DNA from: JBBRUG01 sp038247995
Lineage (GTDB): Bacteria; Chloroflexota; Chloroflexia; Chloroflexales; Chloroflexaceae
Direction of reading: 5' to 3'
Length of the DNA: 13,765 bases
Assembly: GCA_038247995.1 (NCBI GenBank)
Contig: JBBRUG010000150.1
Location: forward strand, 1-13,765
The translations under genes and the position numbers were made by a program. Positions 1 to 5,914 of the stretch are shown here, piece after piece. The notes below the pieces were generated by a model that was not told the DNA's origin, did no database searches, and saw only the letters and a list, made by a program, of their open reading frames with translations. Positions within the stretch are counted from its first letter, which is position 1. Each line of letters starts with the position of its first letter.

Positions 1-1
1 C

Positions 2-484
2 ACAGCCTATTGCAACTGGCTGCACGCGCAGTTGGCCGCCGATCTTCCGGCGGGCTATGTGCTCCGCCTGCCGACGGAGGCCGAGTGGGAGGCTGCGGCC
101 GCTTATACCGGGCCGGAACAACGTCGCACCTATCCCTGGGGTGACGAACCCGCGCCGACATTAGCCCACGCCGTGTACGAAGAGGCCGAGCTGGGCGCGG
201 CGGCGCCGATTGGCTGTTGCCCGGCGGGTGCGGCGGCCTGTGGCGCGCTGGACATGGCCGGCAACGTCTGGGAGTGGTGCAGCAGCCCGCACGGGCAGTA
301 CCCGACAGGCGCACATACCTGGGCGGAAGACTTTACACGTTACAGCGGAGACGTACCACTACGCGGCGGGGCATACCACCGTAATAGCTCATCTGTTCGC
401 TGCGGGGCGCGGGTCAGGTACAACCCGTACAACAGGCTCGACCGCGACGGTTTTCGAGTGTGTGTGGCCCCTGCGCCCGCATAG
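2..484 (+). CDS. FGE-sulfatase (SUMF1-like) domain protein, C-terminal part
   Basis: This is the 3' end of a gene that enters from the left; the frame is already open at base 2 (TAYCNWLH...) and ends at TAG 482-484. The 160 visible residues carry the C-terminal hallmarks of the formylglycine-generating-enzyme/FGE-sulfatase fold (C-type-lectin-like): RLPTEAEWEAAA, YPWGDE, DMAGNVWEW, LRGGAYHR, RCGARVRYNP and a terminal DGFRV. True FGEs oxidise a sulfatase cysteine and need two active-site cysteines between the RGGS and RCAAR motifs. Here the segment reads HRNSSSV between those motifs, with no cysteine, so enzymatic FGE activity is unlikely. Related bacterial proteins use this fold as a binding or effector module fused to other domains. 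The missing N-terminus prevents assigning a role. Confidence 0.85.
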   Translation, partial: TAYCNWLHAQLAADLPAGYVLRLPTEAEWEAAAAYTGPEQRRTYPWGDEPAPTLAHAVYEEAELGAAAPIGCCPAGAAACGALDMAGNVWEWCSSPHGQYPTGAHTWAEDFTRYSGDVPLRGGAYHRNSSSVRCGARVRYNPYNRLDRDGFRVCVAPAPA

Positions 485-486
485 AT

Positions 487-534
487 GTTCTGAATTCTGG
501 TTCCTGAATCCTGTTTGCTGCGTTCTGAATCCTG
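487..534. repeat. GTTCTGAATCCTG-type short direct repeats
   Basis: Three imperfect copies follow the stop codon of the FGE-fold gene: GTTCTGAATTCTG (487-499), GTTCCTGAATCCTG (500-513) and GTTCTGAATCCTG (522-534). They contain no plausible gene. Similar GTTC-based micro-repeats appear in two other intergenic gaps of this window. Confidence 0.7.
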
Positions 535-536
535 TT

Positions 537-611
537 GGGCGGTCATATAGGCGACCACATTGGGTCGCCCCTACGTCTAAATTCTCCTGGGCGGCCACGT
601 TGGGTTGCCCG
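537..611. repeat. REP-like GGGCGACC palindromes
   Basis: Two or three degenerate copies of a palindromic element of the form GGGCGRCCACRTTGGGTYGCCC are visible. The best copy pairs GGCGACC (550-556) with GGTCGCC (563-569) around a 6-nt loop. A second, less perfect copy pairs GGGCGGCC (589-596) with GGGTTGCCC (602-610), and a third half-copy starts at 537. They lie between the convergent ends of the FGE-fold gene and the tyrosine recombinase gene, where the stem-loops could terminate or stabilise transcripts. A dispersed REP-type family is an inference. Confidence 0.6.
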
Positions 612-674
612 GACTGTCAAGGGTTTTGCGATCCTCTCCGCCGCAGGCGCGCATCGCGGAATTTTTTCTGGAGC

Positions 675-1568
675 CTATAATCTGCGCTCCAACGCATCAC
701 GCACGGCCGTATCGCTGAGTTCGGCGTAGCCCAGCGTTGAGCGGATGTCCTTGTGGCCGAGGCGGCGGCGCACCACTTCAAGCTGCTGGCCGGCTTCGAG
801 CAGCTCGGTGCCGGCGGTGTGACGGATCTGGTGGATGGTGTAGCGCGGCTTGCCCTCGCCATCCAGGAGTTTCGCTGTGGTACAAAGCTTCTCCCACTGG
901 TAGACGGCCATGGTGTAGCCGATCCGCGTAGCACGATTAGAGACAAACAGCGGCGACGTTGGGCGCGAATCAGGTAGTTGCTTGAGATGCTGACGGATCA
1001 GCCGTAGGGTGCGCGGCGTGCTGTTCGGCCCAAGCGCTATATGGCGTTCAACGCGACTCTTCGCTGTTGTTGCGCGCACAGCCAGCCCTTCGTGCCCTGG
1101 TGTCAGGTTCACATCGCCGCCGTTCAGCGCCAGCGCTTTGCTGATCCGCATGCCGGTTTCACGCAACATGGTGAAGAGCAACCGGTAAGGATGCGGCGCT
1201 GTGGCAATCGCCCGATCCATTGTGCTCCGATCGCCGTGATCGACCGGGCGGGGCAGCGCCCGATCCGGGCGCCGCGACTCCAGGGTTGTCGTCGGGTCGC
1301 GCACGACATACTCCATGCGCACCAACCAGCCGAAAAAGCCGCTGATGCTTGCTCGCCGTCGCGTGTGGGTACTCGCGGCGGCGCAGCTTTCCAGCCAGGT
1401 CGCAAGCTCCTGGTAGCTAATCGCATCGACCGGTTGCGGCATCGCCGCTGCCGCCGACGCCAGATCGCGGCGGTAGGCCTTCAGCGTATTCGGTCGCCGC
1501 CCGCACTGCCGTTCGAGGTAGCCCAGGTAGGCGTCGAGCAGATCAGCGATCGTCAGTCCTTCCGCCAT
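675..1568 (-). CDS. Tyrosine recombinase / XerC-XerD-like integrase
   Basis: This 297-residue protein has the usual XerC/D length. The N-terminal SAM-like core-binding domain covers about residues 5-90 (TIADLLDAYLGYLER, NTLKAYRRDL, SISGFFGWLV). The catalytic domain follows, and every expected active-site residue is visible: Arg141 in LRETGMRI, Lys170 in the beta-hairpin (TTAKSR), His246 and Arg249 in HQIRH, His272 in LGHKDIRST, and Tyr281 in TLGYAEL. It should therefore be active for site-specific strand exchange through a 3'-phosphotyrosine intermediate. The ATG at 1566-1568 follows a purine-rich AAGGAAGTGAGGG stretch. A 28-bp dif-like site begins 17 bp upstream of the start codon. Likely roles are integration/excision of an element, or resolution of cointegrates made by the neighbouring replicative-type transposition genes. 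A housekeeping XerC/D is less likely given the mobile-DNA context, but cannot be excluded. Confidence 0.9.
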   Translation of the reverse strand: MAEGLTIADLLDAYLGYLERQCGRRPNTLKAYRRDLASAAAAMPQPVDAISYQELATWLESCAAASTHTRRRASISGFFGWLVRMEYVVRDPTTTLESRRPDRALPRPVDHGDRSTMDRAIATAPHPYRLLFTMLRETGMRISKALALNGGDVNLTPGHEGLAVRATTAKSRVERHIALGPNSTPRTLRLIRQHLKQLPDSRPTSPLFVSNRATRIGYTMAVYQWEKLCTTAKLLDGEGKPRYTIHQIRHTAGTELLEAGQQLEVVRRRLGHKDIRSTLGYAELSDTAVRDALERRL

Positions 1569-1618
1569 ACGCCCTCACTTCCTTTTTTGGCGATAAGTGG
1601 ATTTATCTCCAAATGCAT
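1553..1618 (-). CDS. Possible 21-residue leader ORF overlapping the recombinase start
   Basis: On the minus strand a GGAGG lies 5 nt before an ATG at 1616-1618. From it a 21-codon frame (MHLEINPLIAKKG...) runs across the dif-like site and ends at TGA 1553-1555, inside the recombinase coding region. The good ribosome-binding site and the overlap would suit translational coupling. The ORF is tiny, its sequence is partly dictated by the recombination site, and it may be chance. Confidence 0.2.
   Translation of the reverse strand: MHLEINPLIAKKGSEGVWRKD
1586..1613. other. dif-like recombination core site (11-6-11)
   Basis: Left arm TTTGGCGATAA (1586-1596), spacer GTGGAT (1597-1602) and right arm TTATCTCCAAA (1603-1613) form an imperfect palindrome whose arms match at 10 of 11 positions. 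The 11-6-11 layout and the inner ATAA/TTAT half-sites are those of XerCD dif and dif-like sites. The outer sequence differs from the canonical bacterial dif. It sits directly upstream of the intact tyrosine recombinase gene, the usual place for an att or resolution site. Assignment as the substrate of that enzyme is inference. Confidence 0.55.
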
Positions 1619-1883
1619 TGCCACCTCCATGTAAAGTCGGTTGCAGCGAGAAGCAGCAAACGTCGTGCTTACTTCGGTGATCTTGGACGATCTTCCCCGT
1701 CGATGAGAATCCCGCGCGTGCTGGCATACTGCCGTTTGCGTCAGTAGAGCGCCGCTTCCCCTTCGAGCACTCTTGACTGAGCGACCATCCAGCCGGCGCC
1801 GGGTGCAGGTCAGTCGGAGGTTTCGCTTTGGCCTGGCGGCGATTATCAAGCGTCGCCAACAGCGCCGAGCAGGGCGCAAACGG
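1614..1883. other. Gene-poor spacer between recombinase and transposition genes
   Basis: I see no convincing gene here. Frames on both strands are open for stretches but give Arg/Ser/Pro-rich low-complexity translations typical of non-coding GC-rich DNA. No copy of the 22-bp transposon-end repeat found at 5842-5897 is recognisable. If a left end of the transposon once lay here, it is not visible. Confidence 0.4.
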
Positions 1884-2417
1884 ATGCTTCAGCAACGCGT
1901 GAACAGGCAAAGCCCGCGTCATGCGCCGCCTCAGCCAAAGACAGCGCCGCAGCTTATCCATACGTTCGCTGAACTGAGCCATCTGGACGAGCGTGATGCC
2001 GAAAATCGTCTCCGCAACTTCATCACCTATGGCGCCATCGGCTTATTGCCGCGCGGGGACTGGGAGCGGTGCATTGATCCGCGCTTGCACTCCTGGTTGC
2101 GGCTGGTCAAATACGGTCGGCTGGATGGCCGCGTGCCGTGGCAGCAGGTCATGGCTCAACTCGACACCTACCGACGATCGCTCGGAGTAGCGACACCTGT
2201 GTCATCCATTCTCGCCCGCGCCGTCTTCAATGCAATCCGGCGACCATCGTTTTGGCACGGTGGACAAGGCGAGGCGACCATCCGGCTCCGTCAACGCGGC
2301 ACGCTCACCATTGGCAAAGCACCCTGGTCACAAGGGAGCTCAGAAGCGTGTTCAAGCGGATCGCAAAAGGCGCCGATCAGATCATGGCGCAACTCAGCTC
2401 GGACGAGCGGCTCGTGA
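1884..2417 (+). CDS. Unrecognised ORF upstream of the transposase, possibly frameshifted
   Basis: The product is not recognised. The chosen ATG (1884) has an AGGGCG 7 nt upstream, and an open frame continues further upstream. The part that looks protein-like runs from about residue 15 to 145: FAELSHLDERDAENRLRNF, GDWERCIDPRLHSWLRLV, PVSSILARAVFNAI, then GEATIRLRQRGTLTIGK. After about 2320 the frame turns Ser-rich and loses coding character, while a protein-like sequence begins in frame 2 (next ORF). Either two overlapping genes meet here or a frameshift split one gene. Its place in front of TnsB/TnsC-like genes hints at an accessory transposition factor or an inactivated fragment, but no motif supports a specific role. 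It has no visible TnsA signature. Confidence 0.4.
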   Translation: MLQQRVNRQSPRHAPPQPKTAPQLIHTFAELSHLDERDAENRLRNFITYGAIGLLPRGDWERCIDPRLHSWLRLVKYGRLDGRVPWQQVMAQLDTYRRSLGVATPVSSILARAVFNAIRRPSFWHGGQGEATIRLRQRGTLTIGKAPWSQGSSEACSSGSQKAPIRSWRNSARTSGS

Positions 2418-2779
2418 GCCGGGTGATCCGGGAAGTCGAGGCATGGCTAACCAGTGAATTCTACCCTGATCACAACCTTGCGCCGGTCTGGCCGGAGATC
2501 GCCCAGCATGGCGTTGTGATGCCCGGCCACGACACACCGGCGGCGGGATGGTTGTTGCCTGCAATTGGTGAGGCGATTGTCTCGACAGACGGCATTGAAT
2601 ATGAGGGCCGATCCTATCGAAAGCCTCTTGAGGCTACGCTTCTGGCGGATGGCGTACACATCCGACATTTCCCTACGCTGACCGTGGGCAGCGAAGCACG
2701 CTGGATTGTGAACGGCATCTTTGTACAGGCTCCTGACAATGGCGCTGAGCCGGTGTTATGGTATGCAAAAGAGAGGTGA
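2348..2779 (+). CDS. Unassigned ORF, possible Mu-type transposase C-terminal (beta-barrel) fragment
   Basis: A GTG at 2348 with AAGGGAG 9 nt upstream gives 143 residues; an internal ATG at 2384 is an alternative. The stop TGA (2777-2779) lies 4 nt before the next ATG and within that gene's Shine-Dalgarno, so the two are probably translationally coupled. The segment IVSTDGIEYEGRSYRKP followed by GVHIRHFPTLTVG and NGIFVQAP resembles the GI..xGRxY...L...V.VR pattern of Mu/Tn7-type transposase C-terminal barrels. The resemblance is by eye and weak. There are no catalytic DDE residues. It may be a remnant of an earlier transposase copy or a small accessory protein. Confidence 0.4.
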   Translation: MFKRIAKGADQIMAQLSSDERLVSRVIREVEAWLTSEFYPDHNLAPVWPEIAQHGVVMPGHDTPAAGWLLPAIGEAIVSTDGIEYEGRSYRKPLEATLLADGVHIRHFPTLTVGSEARWIVNGIFVQAPDNGAEPVLWYAKER

Positions 2780-2783
2780 TGCT

Positions 2784-4097
2784 ATGGCAAAGCCACGCTA
2801 TCTCAGTAAAGCCAAACAGAGCAATCGAGGGAAATACCTCGGGGTGCGTCGCCGGGTGAACGTAACTACCTTACCGAAGAAAGAACAAAACAAGCTGATC
2901 GCGTTTGTCCTCCGCATTCAAGAGCTTGTTCACGCGGACGATGCAGGAGTCTTGTCCGACGACGCCCTATCGACTGCTGCGGAAGAATTGCGGAAGAAAC
3001 CCTGGGAATTGCGCGCCGCTATGCATCAGTTTCGCCGTTACCATGCAGCGTATTCCGAGGAGCATCCAGCGAATGCATTCACCCCCGTGTTGCGTAAACC
3101 GGCGCATCGAACGGCGACTGATCAAGGCGATCTCCTTTCTGATGCTGTTGAGGCTTCGACAAAACGACCGCCAACCAGAGGGACACCTATCGCCCTTGTA
3201 CCTGAGCCGGAACAGATTCGCATTCGTGCCTTTGCAGAGCGTATCAATGAGCTAAACAAGCTTCAGCAAGCCCTCGGTCGTGTACCGCCCGGCGAGCGTG
3301 AGCGCGCTGCTGCGGAGTTTGGCTGCACACCCGACTGGATCTCCAAAAACATGCGGCTTCAAAAAGAGTATGTCGCAGCGTATCCAGACGAGCCATTCTA
3401 CAACGCTCATACGCCACGCCAGATCGGTCGTCCGAAAGGTCGGACAGCACCCGATGAGGTGCGAGAAGTCATTGAGCAAGCCCGTGTCAACAAGCGCTGG
3501 CTCTCGCGCAATGGCGCAGGTGGCTACGACGAGATCGATGCCGTGCTCGAAAAGAAGCGCATCCACTCGCTCATCGTTGAGCGCTTTGGCGCGATCCATA
3601 GCGAAAGCACCACGTACCGGATCATTAGAGATTACGAGGAGCGTCGCGCAGCACGAGTCGCCGTTGCTGATAACGACATAGGCGTGCTTCAGAACCATCT
3701 GCCGACGATCAGCAACAAAGCCCGTGGCCCCGGCGAGCGCGCCCGGTTCGATGCGCGTCCATTTCCTGTTGTCGTTGACAACGATGGCGTGCTTTGCACT
3801 GTTCACGGGATGCTCGTGTTTGATGATGCCACTGACTACATCGCGAGTTGGGAGTTGCTCCCAGCCAAACGTCTTGATGATGATGGTGAGATCTATCGGC
3901 AGACATTCAAGGATCAGGTCTCACGAGCGACAGTGGCGCGTGGCGTTATGCAGGTTGGCCGCTCAGGGTTACGAGCCATATCGACGCGATGCAGCGCTCT
4001 ACAAACAGTTCAGCGATCTTTCGAGCCGGGGCGACAAAATTGCGATCAAAGTCTTCGACTTTGGCATGCAGGCCCAGGATCGCATTGTGCTGTTTAG
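2784..4097 (+). pseudogene. TnsB/TniA-like (Mu-type DDE) transposase, N-terminal part, disrupted
   Basis: ATG 2784 has an excellent GAGGTGAT Shine-Dalgarno. Residues about 29-95 and 140-203 are two copies of one helical DNA-binding unit (PxxEQ....AF..RI.EL, then AAE, then Y.AAY..E), followed by another HTH-like segment ending STTYRIIRDYEERRA (about 275-288). Tandem DNA-binding domains are typical of TnsB, which reads repeated sites in transposon ends. The RNase H-like core begins at about 320: ARFDARPFPVVV with candidate first catalytic Asp323, then LCTVHGMLVFDDATDYIASWELLP. After FKDQ (residue 378, near base 3920) the frame becomes non-homologous, while frame 1 continues with transposase C-terminal sequence. 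The second catalytic Asp and the Glu are not present anywhere, so an internal deletion plus frame change has destroyed the core. In a working relative this enzyme cuts transposon 3' ends and joins them to target DNA. Confidence 0.7.
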
Positions 4098-4119
4098 CTT
4101 GGATGGCCAGAAAACGTAG
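3925..4119 (+). pseudogene. TnsB/TniA-like transposase, C-terminal barrel fragment (frame 1)
   Basis: Frame 1 takes over from the N-terminal transposase ORF around 3920-3950 and reads RQWRVALCRLAAQGYEPYRRDAAL, then GDKIAIKVFDFGMQAQDRIVLFSLDGQK. This matches the general shape of the beta-barrel after the catalytic core in Mu/Tn7-type transposases (Y...L..L..RGDKIAIKV...). It ends at TAG 4117-4119. The same frame stays open beyond that stop into the 4177-4746 segment. The stop probably replaced a CAG glutamine codon (one-base change), but sequencing error or suppression cannot be excluded. Confidence 0.55.
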
Positions 4120-4176
4120 CAGTTAGCCGTTCCTGCCGGCCGCAGTACGCTTTCGAGCCGACGCCATACCGAACTG

Positions 4177-4746
4177 TTGATTGAAGTAGAGCAGCAATTG
4201 GCTCGTGAGGATGCTGCTTCGCTCGACGCCTTCTTCCAGCAGATCATTCTTGGAAGCACGAAAGGGCCGTTAGTACTGAACGGACTGGCTCGCGAACGCA
4301 CCTTTTATCACCATCAGCCCGCAGCAAACGAGTTACCCTCAGAGGAGCAGCTTGCTCAACTTGACGAAATGCTTTTTCTCCCCAAGTCGCCTGAGCAGGA
4401 GCCGAGCACTGAAGGTGAGACACAGACTCAAGCTACTGACGGCTCGGCAAGCGCTCAAGGCGAGGCTCAAACGCAAGATAGTGATGGCTCAGTAGGCGCT
4501 AAGGACGCACCAACCCAGACTCCCAGCAGTGCAAGAACGGGCAACCGCACCGCAAAGGTAGGGCGCTCCCGACAGAGCAAGCGTGCCGCAACCTCGGCGC
4601 AACAACCAGGCATTGGACAGCCCGCCGAGTCAACCAACGATAGTGGTGAAGATACAGTGCCAGTCTCCACTCGTCCGTCCAGCACTGCAAAGGCACCAAA
4701 CATCATTGAACAGTTGCTAAAACGTCGCCAAAAGGGTGATACATAA
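4177..4746 (+). pseudogene. TnsB-like transposase C-terminal tail (disordered linker plus terminal peptide)
   Basis: This segment is in frame with the fragment before the TAG at 4117 and is best read as its continuation; a TTG at 4177 could reinitiate. Residues 1-70 look helical (IEVEQQLAREDAASLDAFFQQII, SEEQLAQLDEMLFLP). About 100 residues of Gln/Thr/Ser/Ala-rich low complexity follow (GETQTQ, GEAQTQ, TDGSAS, SDGSVG). The end is a short conserved-looking peptide, NIIEQLLKRRQKGDT. A long flexible linker with a terminal hook that contacts TnsC/MuB is known for this transposase class, so the hook is a reasonable inference. The stop TAA overlaps the ATG of the ATPase gene by one base (TAATG). 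Confidence 0.5.
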
Positions 4747-5672
4747 TGCAGGGCCTCCGTACATTCATCCATCACGCGAACCCAGGCAGCGTGAGCCACC
4801 CCGACACACAAGCAATCTTGCGTGCTCTCGATGCAGCCGTCGCTACCCCTGAGCCGCTGATCGTGCCGCTTCTGGGCAAACCAGGCACCGGAAAGACGGG
4901 CCTCGTCGAGTACTGGGCCGGTAGCTATCGCCAGCGGGAGCGCGGGATTACGCTTAACCGGCAGCCGGTGCTGCTTGCAGAGATCAGCCCGACGGAGAAG
5001 GCGTCGCTTGGCCGGGGCGTCTATACCACCCCTACAGCCTGTGTCACTTTCGCGTCGATCATCTATGCACTCGGTGAGCTATCGCGGCAGGTTGATCCGC
5101 CAACCCAGACTCCGCGCTGGTATCGTGAGGAGCGTTCCCTGTATACCGACCAGCAGTTCCTCTGGCTGTTTGATCAAGTGTGTCGCGAGGTACGTCGCCT
5201 GTGGGTGAAGGCCATTGTGATCGACAACGCACAGCACATAGACGCGCCGACGATGGAGGCGCTGCTCCGTTTGCGGAGAAGACTCTCAAGCCGCATAGGG
5301 CTGGTGCTGTGCGCTCAACTCGCGAAGAACGAAACGCTTGACGAGCCGCTAGGGAAGGTGTTCGAGCGCACCCGTGTAGACTCCGCTGAGTGCGAGGCAG
5401 CTATCGAGCTACGCCCGCTGACTGAGGAAGTATTCTACAACGAGGTGGGTTTAGAAATCTTGTCCGATCTCAAAGCAGATTTTGAGGAGGGTTTGGAACA
5501 GCACGGATCGTTCATCGCCGAGGCGCTGTGGCAGCTCACTGCCGGCGACTGGAAGAGTCTTAATAGCCGCGTGCGCCACTTCAACCGCTTACTGCCGCCT
5601 CCAGCAAGCGGCAAGCGCATCATCACCCAAGAGATTGTTGAACAAGTGCTCGGTCAAACGCTACCGTCGTAG
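4746..5672 (+). CDS. TnsC/TniB-like AAA ATPase (transposition regulator)
   Basis: This 308-residue protein has about the length of TniB, and its gene is translationally coupled to the transposase tail through TAATG. Walker A is GKPGTGKT (44-51). Walker B is VKAIVIDNAQHID (154-166). A sensor-like strand GLVLCAQ follows at 185-191, and an Arg-containing FERTR at 207-211 may act in trans. Such ATPases (TnsC, TniB, MuB, IstB) polymerise on target DNA with ATP, select the target and activate the transposase. The residue after the Walker B aspartate is Asn161 instead of the usual catalytic Glu. This suggests slow or absent hydrolysis, or use of another residue. Unlike the transposase, this ORF has no visible lesion. 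No TniQ gene follows; the transposon end starts within about 170 bp. Confidence 0.8.
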   Translation: MQGLRTFIHHANPGSVSHPDTQAILRALDAAVATPEPLIVPLLGKPGTGKTGLVEYWAGSYRQRERGITLNRQPVLLAEISPTEKASLGRGVYTTPTACVTFASIIYALGELSRQVDPPTQTPRWYREERSLYTDQQFLWLFDQVCREVRRLWVKAIVIDNAQHIDAPTMEALLRLRRRLSSRIGLVLCAQLAKNETLDEPLGKVFERTRVDSAECEAAIELRPLTEEVFYNEVGLEILSDLKADFEEGLEQHGSFIAEALWQLTAGDWKSLNSRVRHFNRLLPPPASGKRIITQEIVEQVLGQTLPS

Positions 5673-5687
5673 CAGGCAGTCCAAATA

Positions 5688-5730
5688 CAAAGCCTGGCAA
5701 TCAACGCAACGCGCCAATTGCCAGGCTTTG
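5688..5730. terminator. Perfect 14-bp inverted repeat after the ATPase gene
   Basis: CAAAGCCTGGCAAT (5688-5701) and ATTGCCAGGCTTTG (5717-5730) pair perfectly around a 15-nt loop, starting 15 bp after the ATPase stop. The place suits a transcription terminator for the transposition genes. There is no U-run after the right arm, and the loop is long, so it could instead be a protein-binding palindrome near the transposon end. Confidence 0.45.
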
Positions 5731-5768
5731 CAGTGCCTTCGCTCAGTCAGGTCGCGGCAAAGGGTGCT

Positions 5769-5787
5769 GAGAGCGTTATTGGCTCTC
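5769..5787. repeat. Small inverted repeat in the transposon end region
   Basis: GAGAGC (5769-5774) and GCTCTC (5782-5787) are separated by 7 nt. It lies between the larger palindrome and the 22-bp direct repeats. No function can be assigned. Confidence 0.3.
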
Positions 5788-5797
5788 GCCGTTTATC

Positions 5798-5897
5798 TCT
5801 TTGTAACGAGCTATAGCGTTTGCCGTAAGAGTAAGCTAGAGTACTTTCTGACACTAGCTATACTACTTTCTGACACTAGCTATACTACTTTCTGACA
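5798..5897. mobile_element. Tn7/Tn5053-like transposon right end with 22-bp repeats
   Basis: A 22-bp unit (TACTTTCTGACA followed by CTAGCTATAC) occurs perfectly at 5842-5863 and 5864-5885, and its first 12 bases recur at 5886-5897, ending in ...CTGACA. Degenerate relatives are visible upstream (GTAAGCTA near 5831, CTTTGTAACGAGCTATA near 5799-5815). Arrays of about 20-22-bp transposase-binding sites with a terminal TGT/ACA are the hallmark of Tn7, Tn5053 and CAST ends, and the inferred 3' terminus CA fits strand transfer chemistry. The end lies 17 bp from the tRNA-Arg CCA. The adjacent GTGGG could be one copy of a 5-bp target duplication, but the partner end is not in view. Confidence 0.6.
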
Positions 5898-5914
5898 GTG
5901 GGCATAGGATGTGC

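Noticed and set aside
361..472. Variable region of a diversity-generating retroelement in the FGE/C-type-lectin fold
   Set aside because: The fold is a known target, but no reverse transcriptase, template repeat or Asn-codon-rich variable stretch is present in the window.
480..674. tRNA 3'-end duplication as the far attachment site of an integrative element in tRNA-Arg
   Set aside because: No stretch matching the T-arm or acceptor of the tRNA-Arg gene was found near the recombinase, so integration into this tRNA by the tyrosine recombinase is not supported.
1575..1982. 135-residue minus-strand ORF across the spacer and start of the 1884 ORF
   Set aside because: The translation is Arg/Ser/Lys-rich without domain features, and the plus strand looks more protein-like after about 1930.
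5779..5804. A second dif-like or att copy near the transposon end (TTGGC ... TTTATCTC)
   Set aside because: It shares TTGGC and TTATCTC with the 1586-1613 site, but the distance between them is 9 nt instead of 11 and the left ATAA half-site is absent. Chance similarity is more likely.
5673..5914. CRISPR array or CAST-type guide locus beside the transposon end
   Set aside because: The 22-bp repeats are directly tandem without spacers and only about 2.5 copies long; there is no Cas12k or other cas gene. They fit transposase-binding sites.
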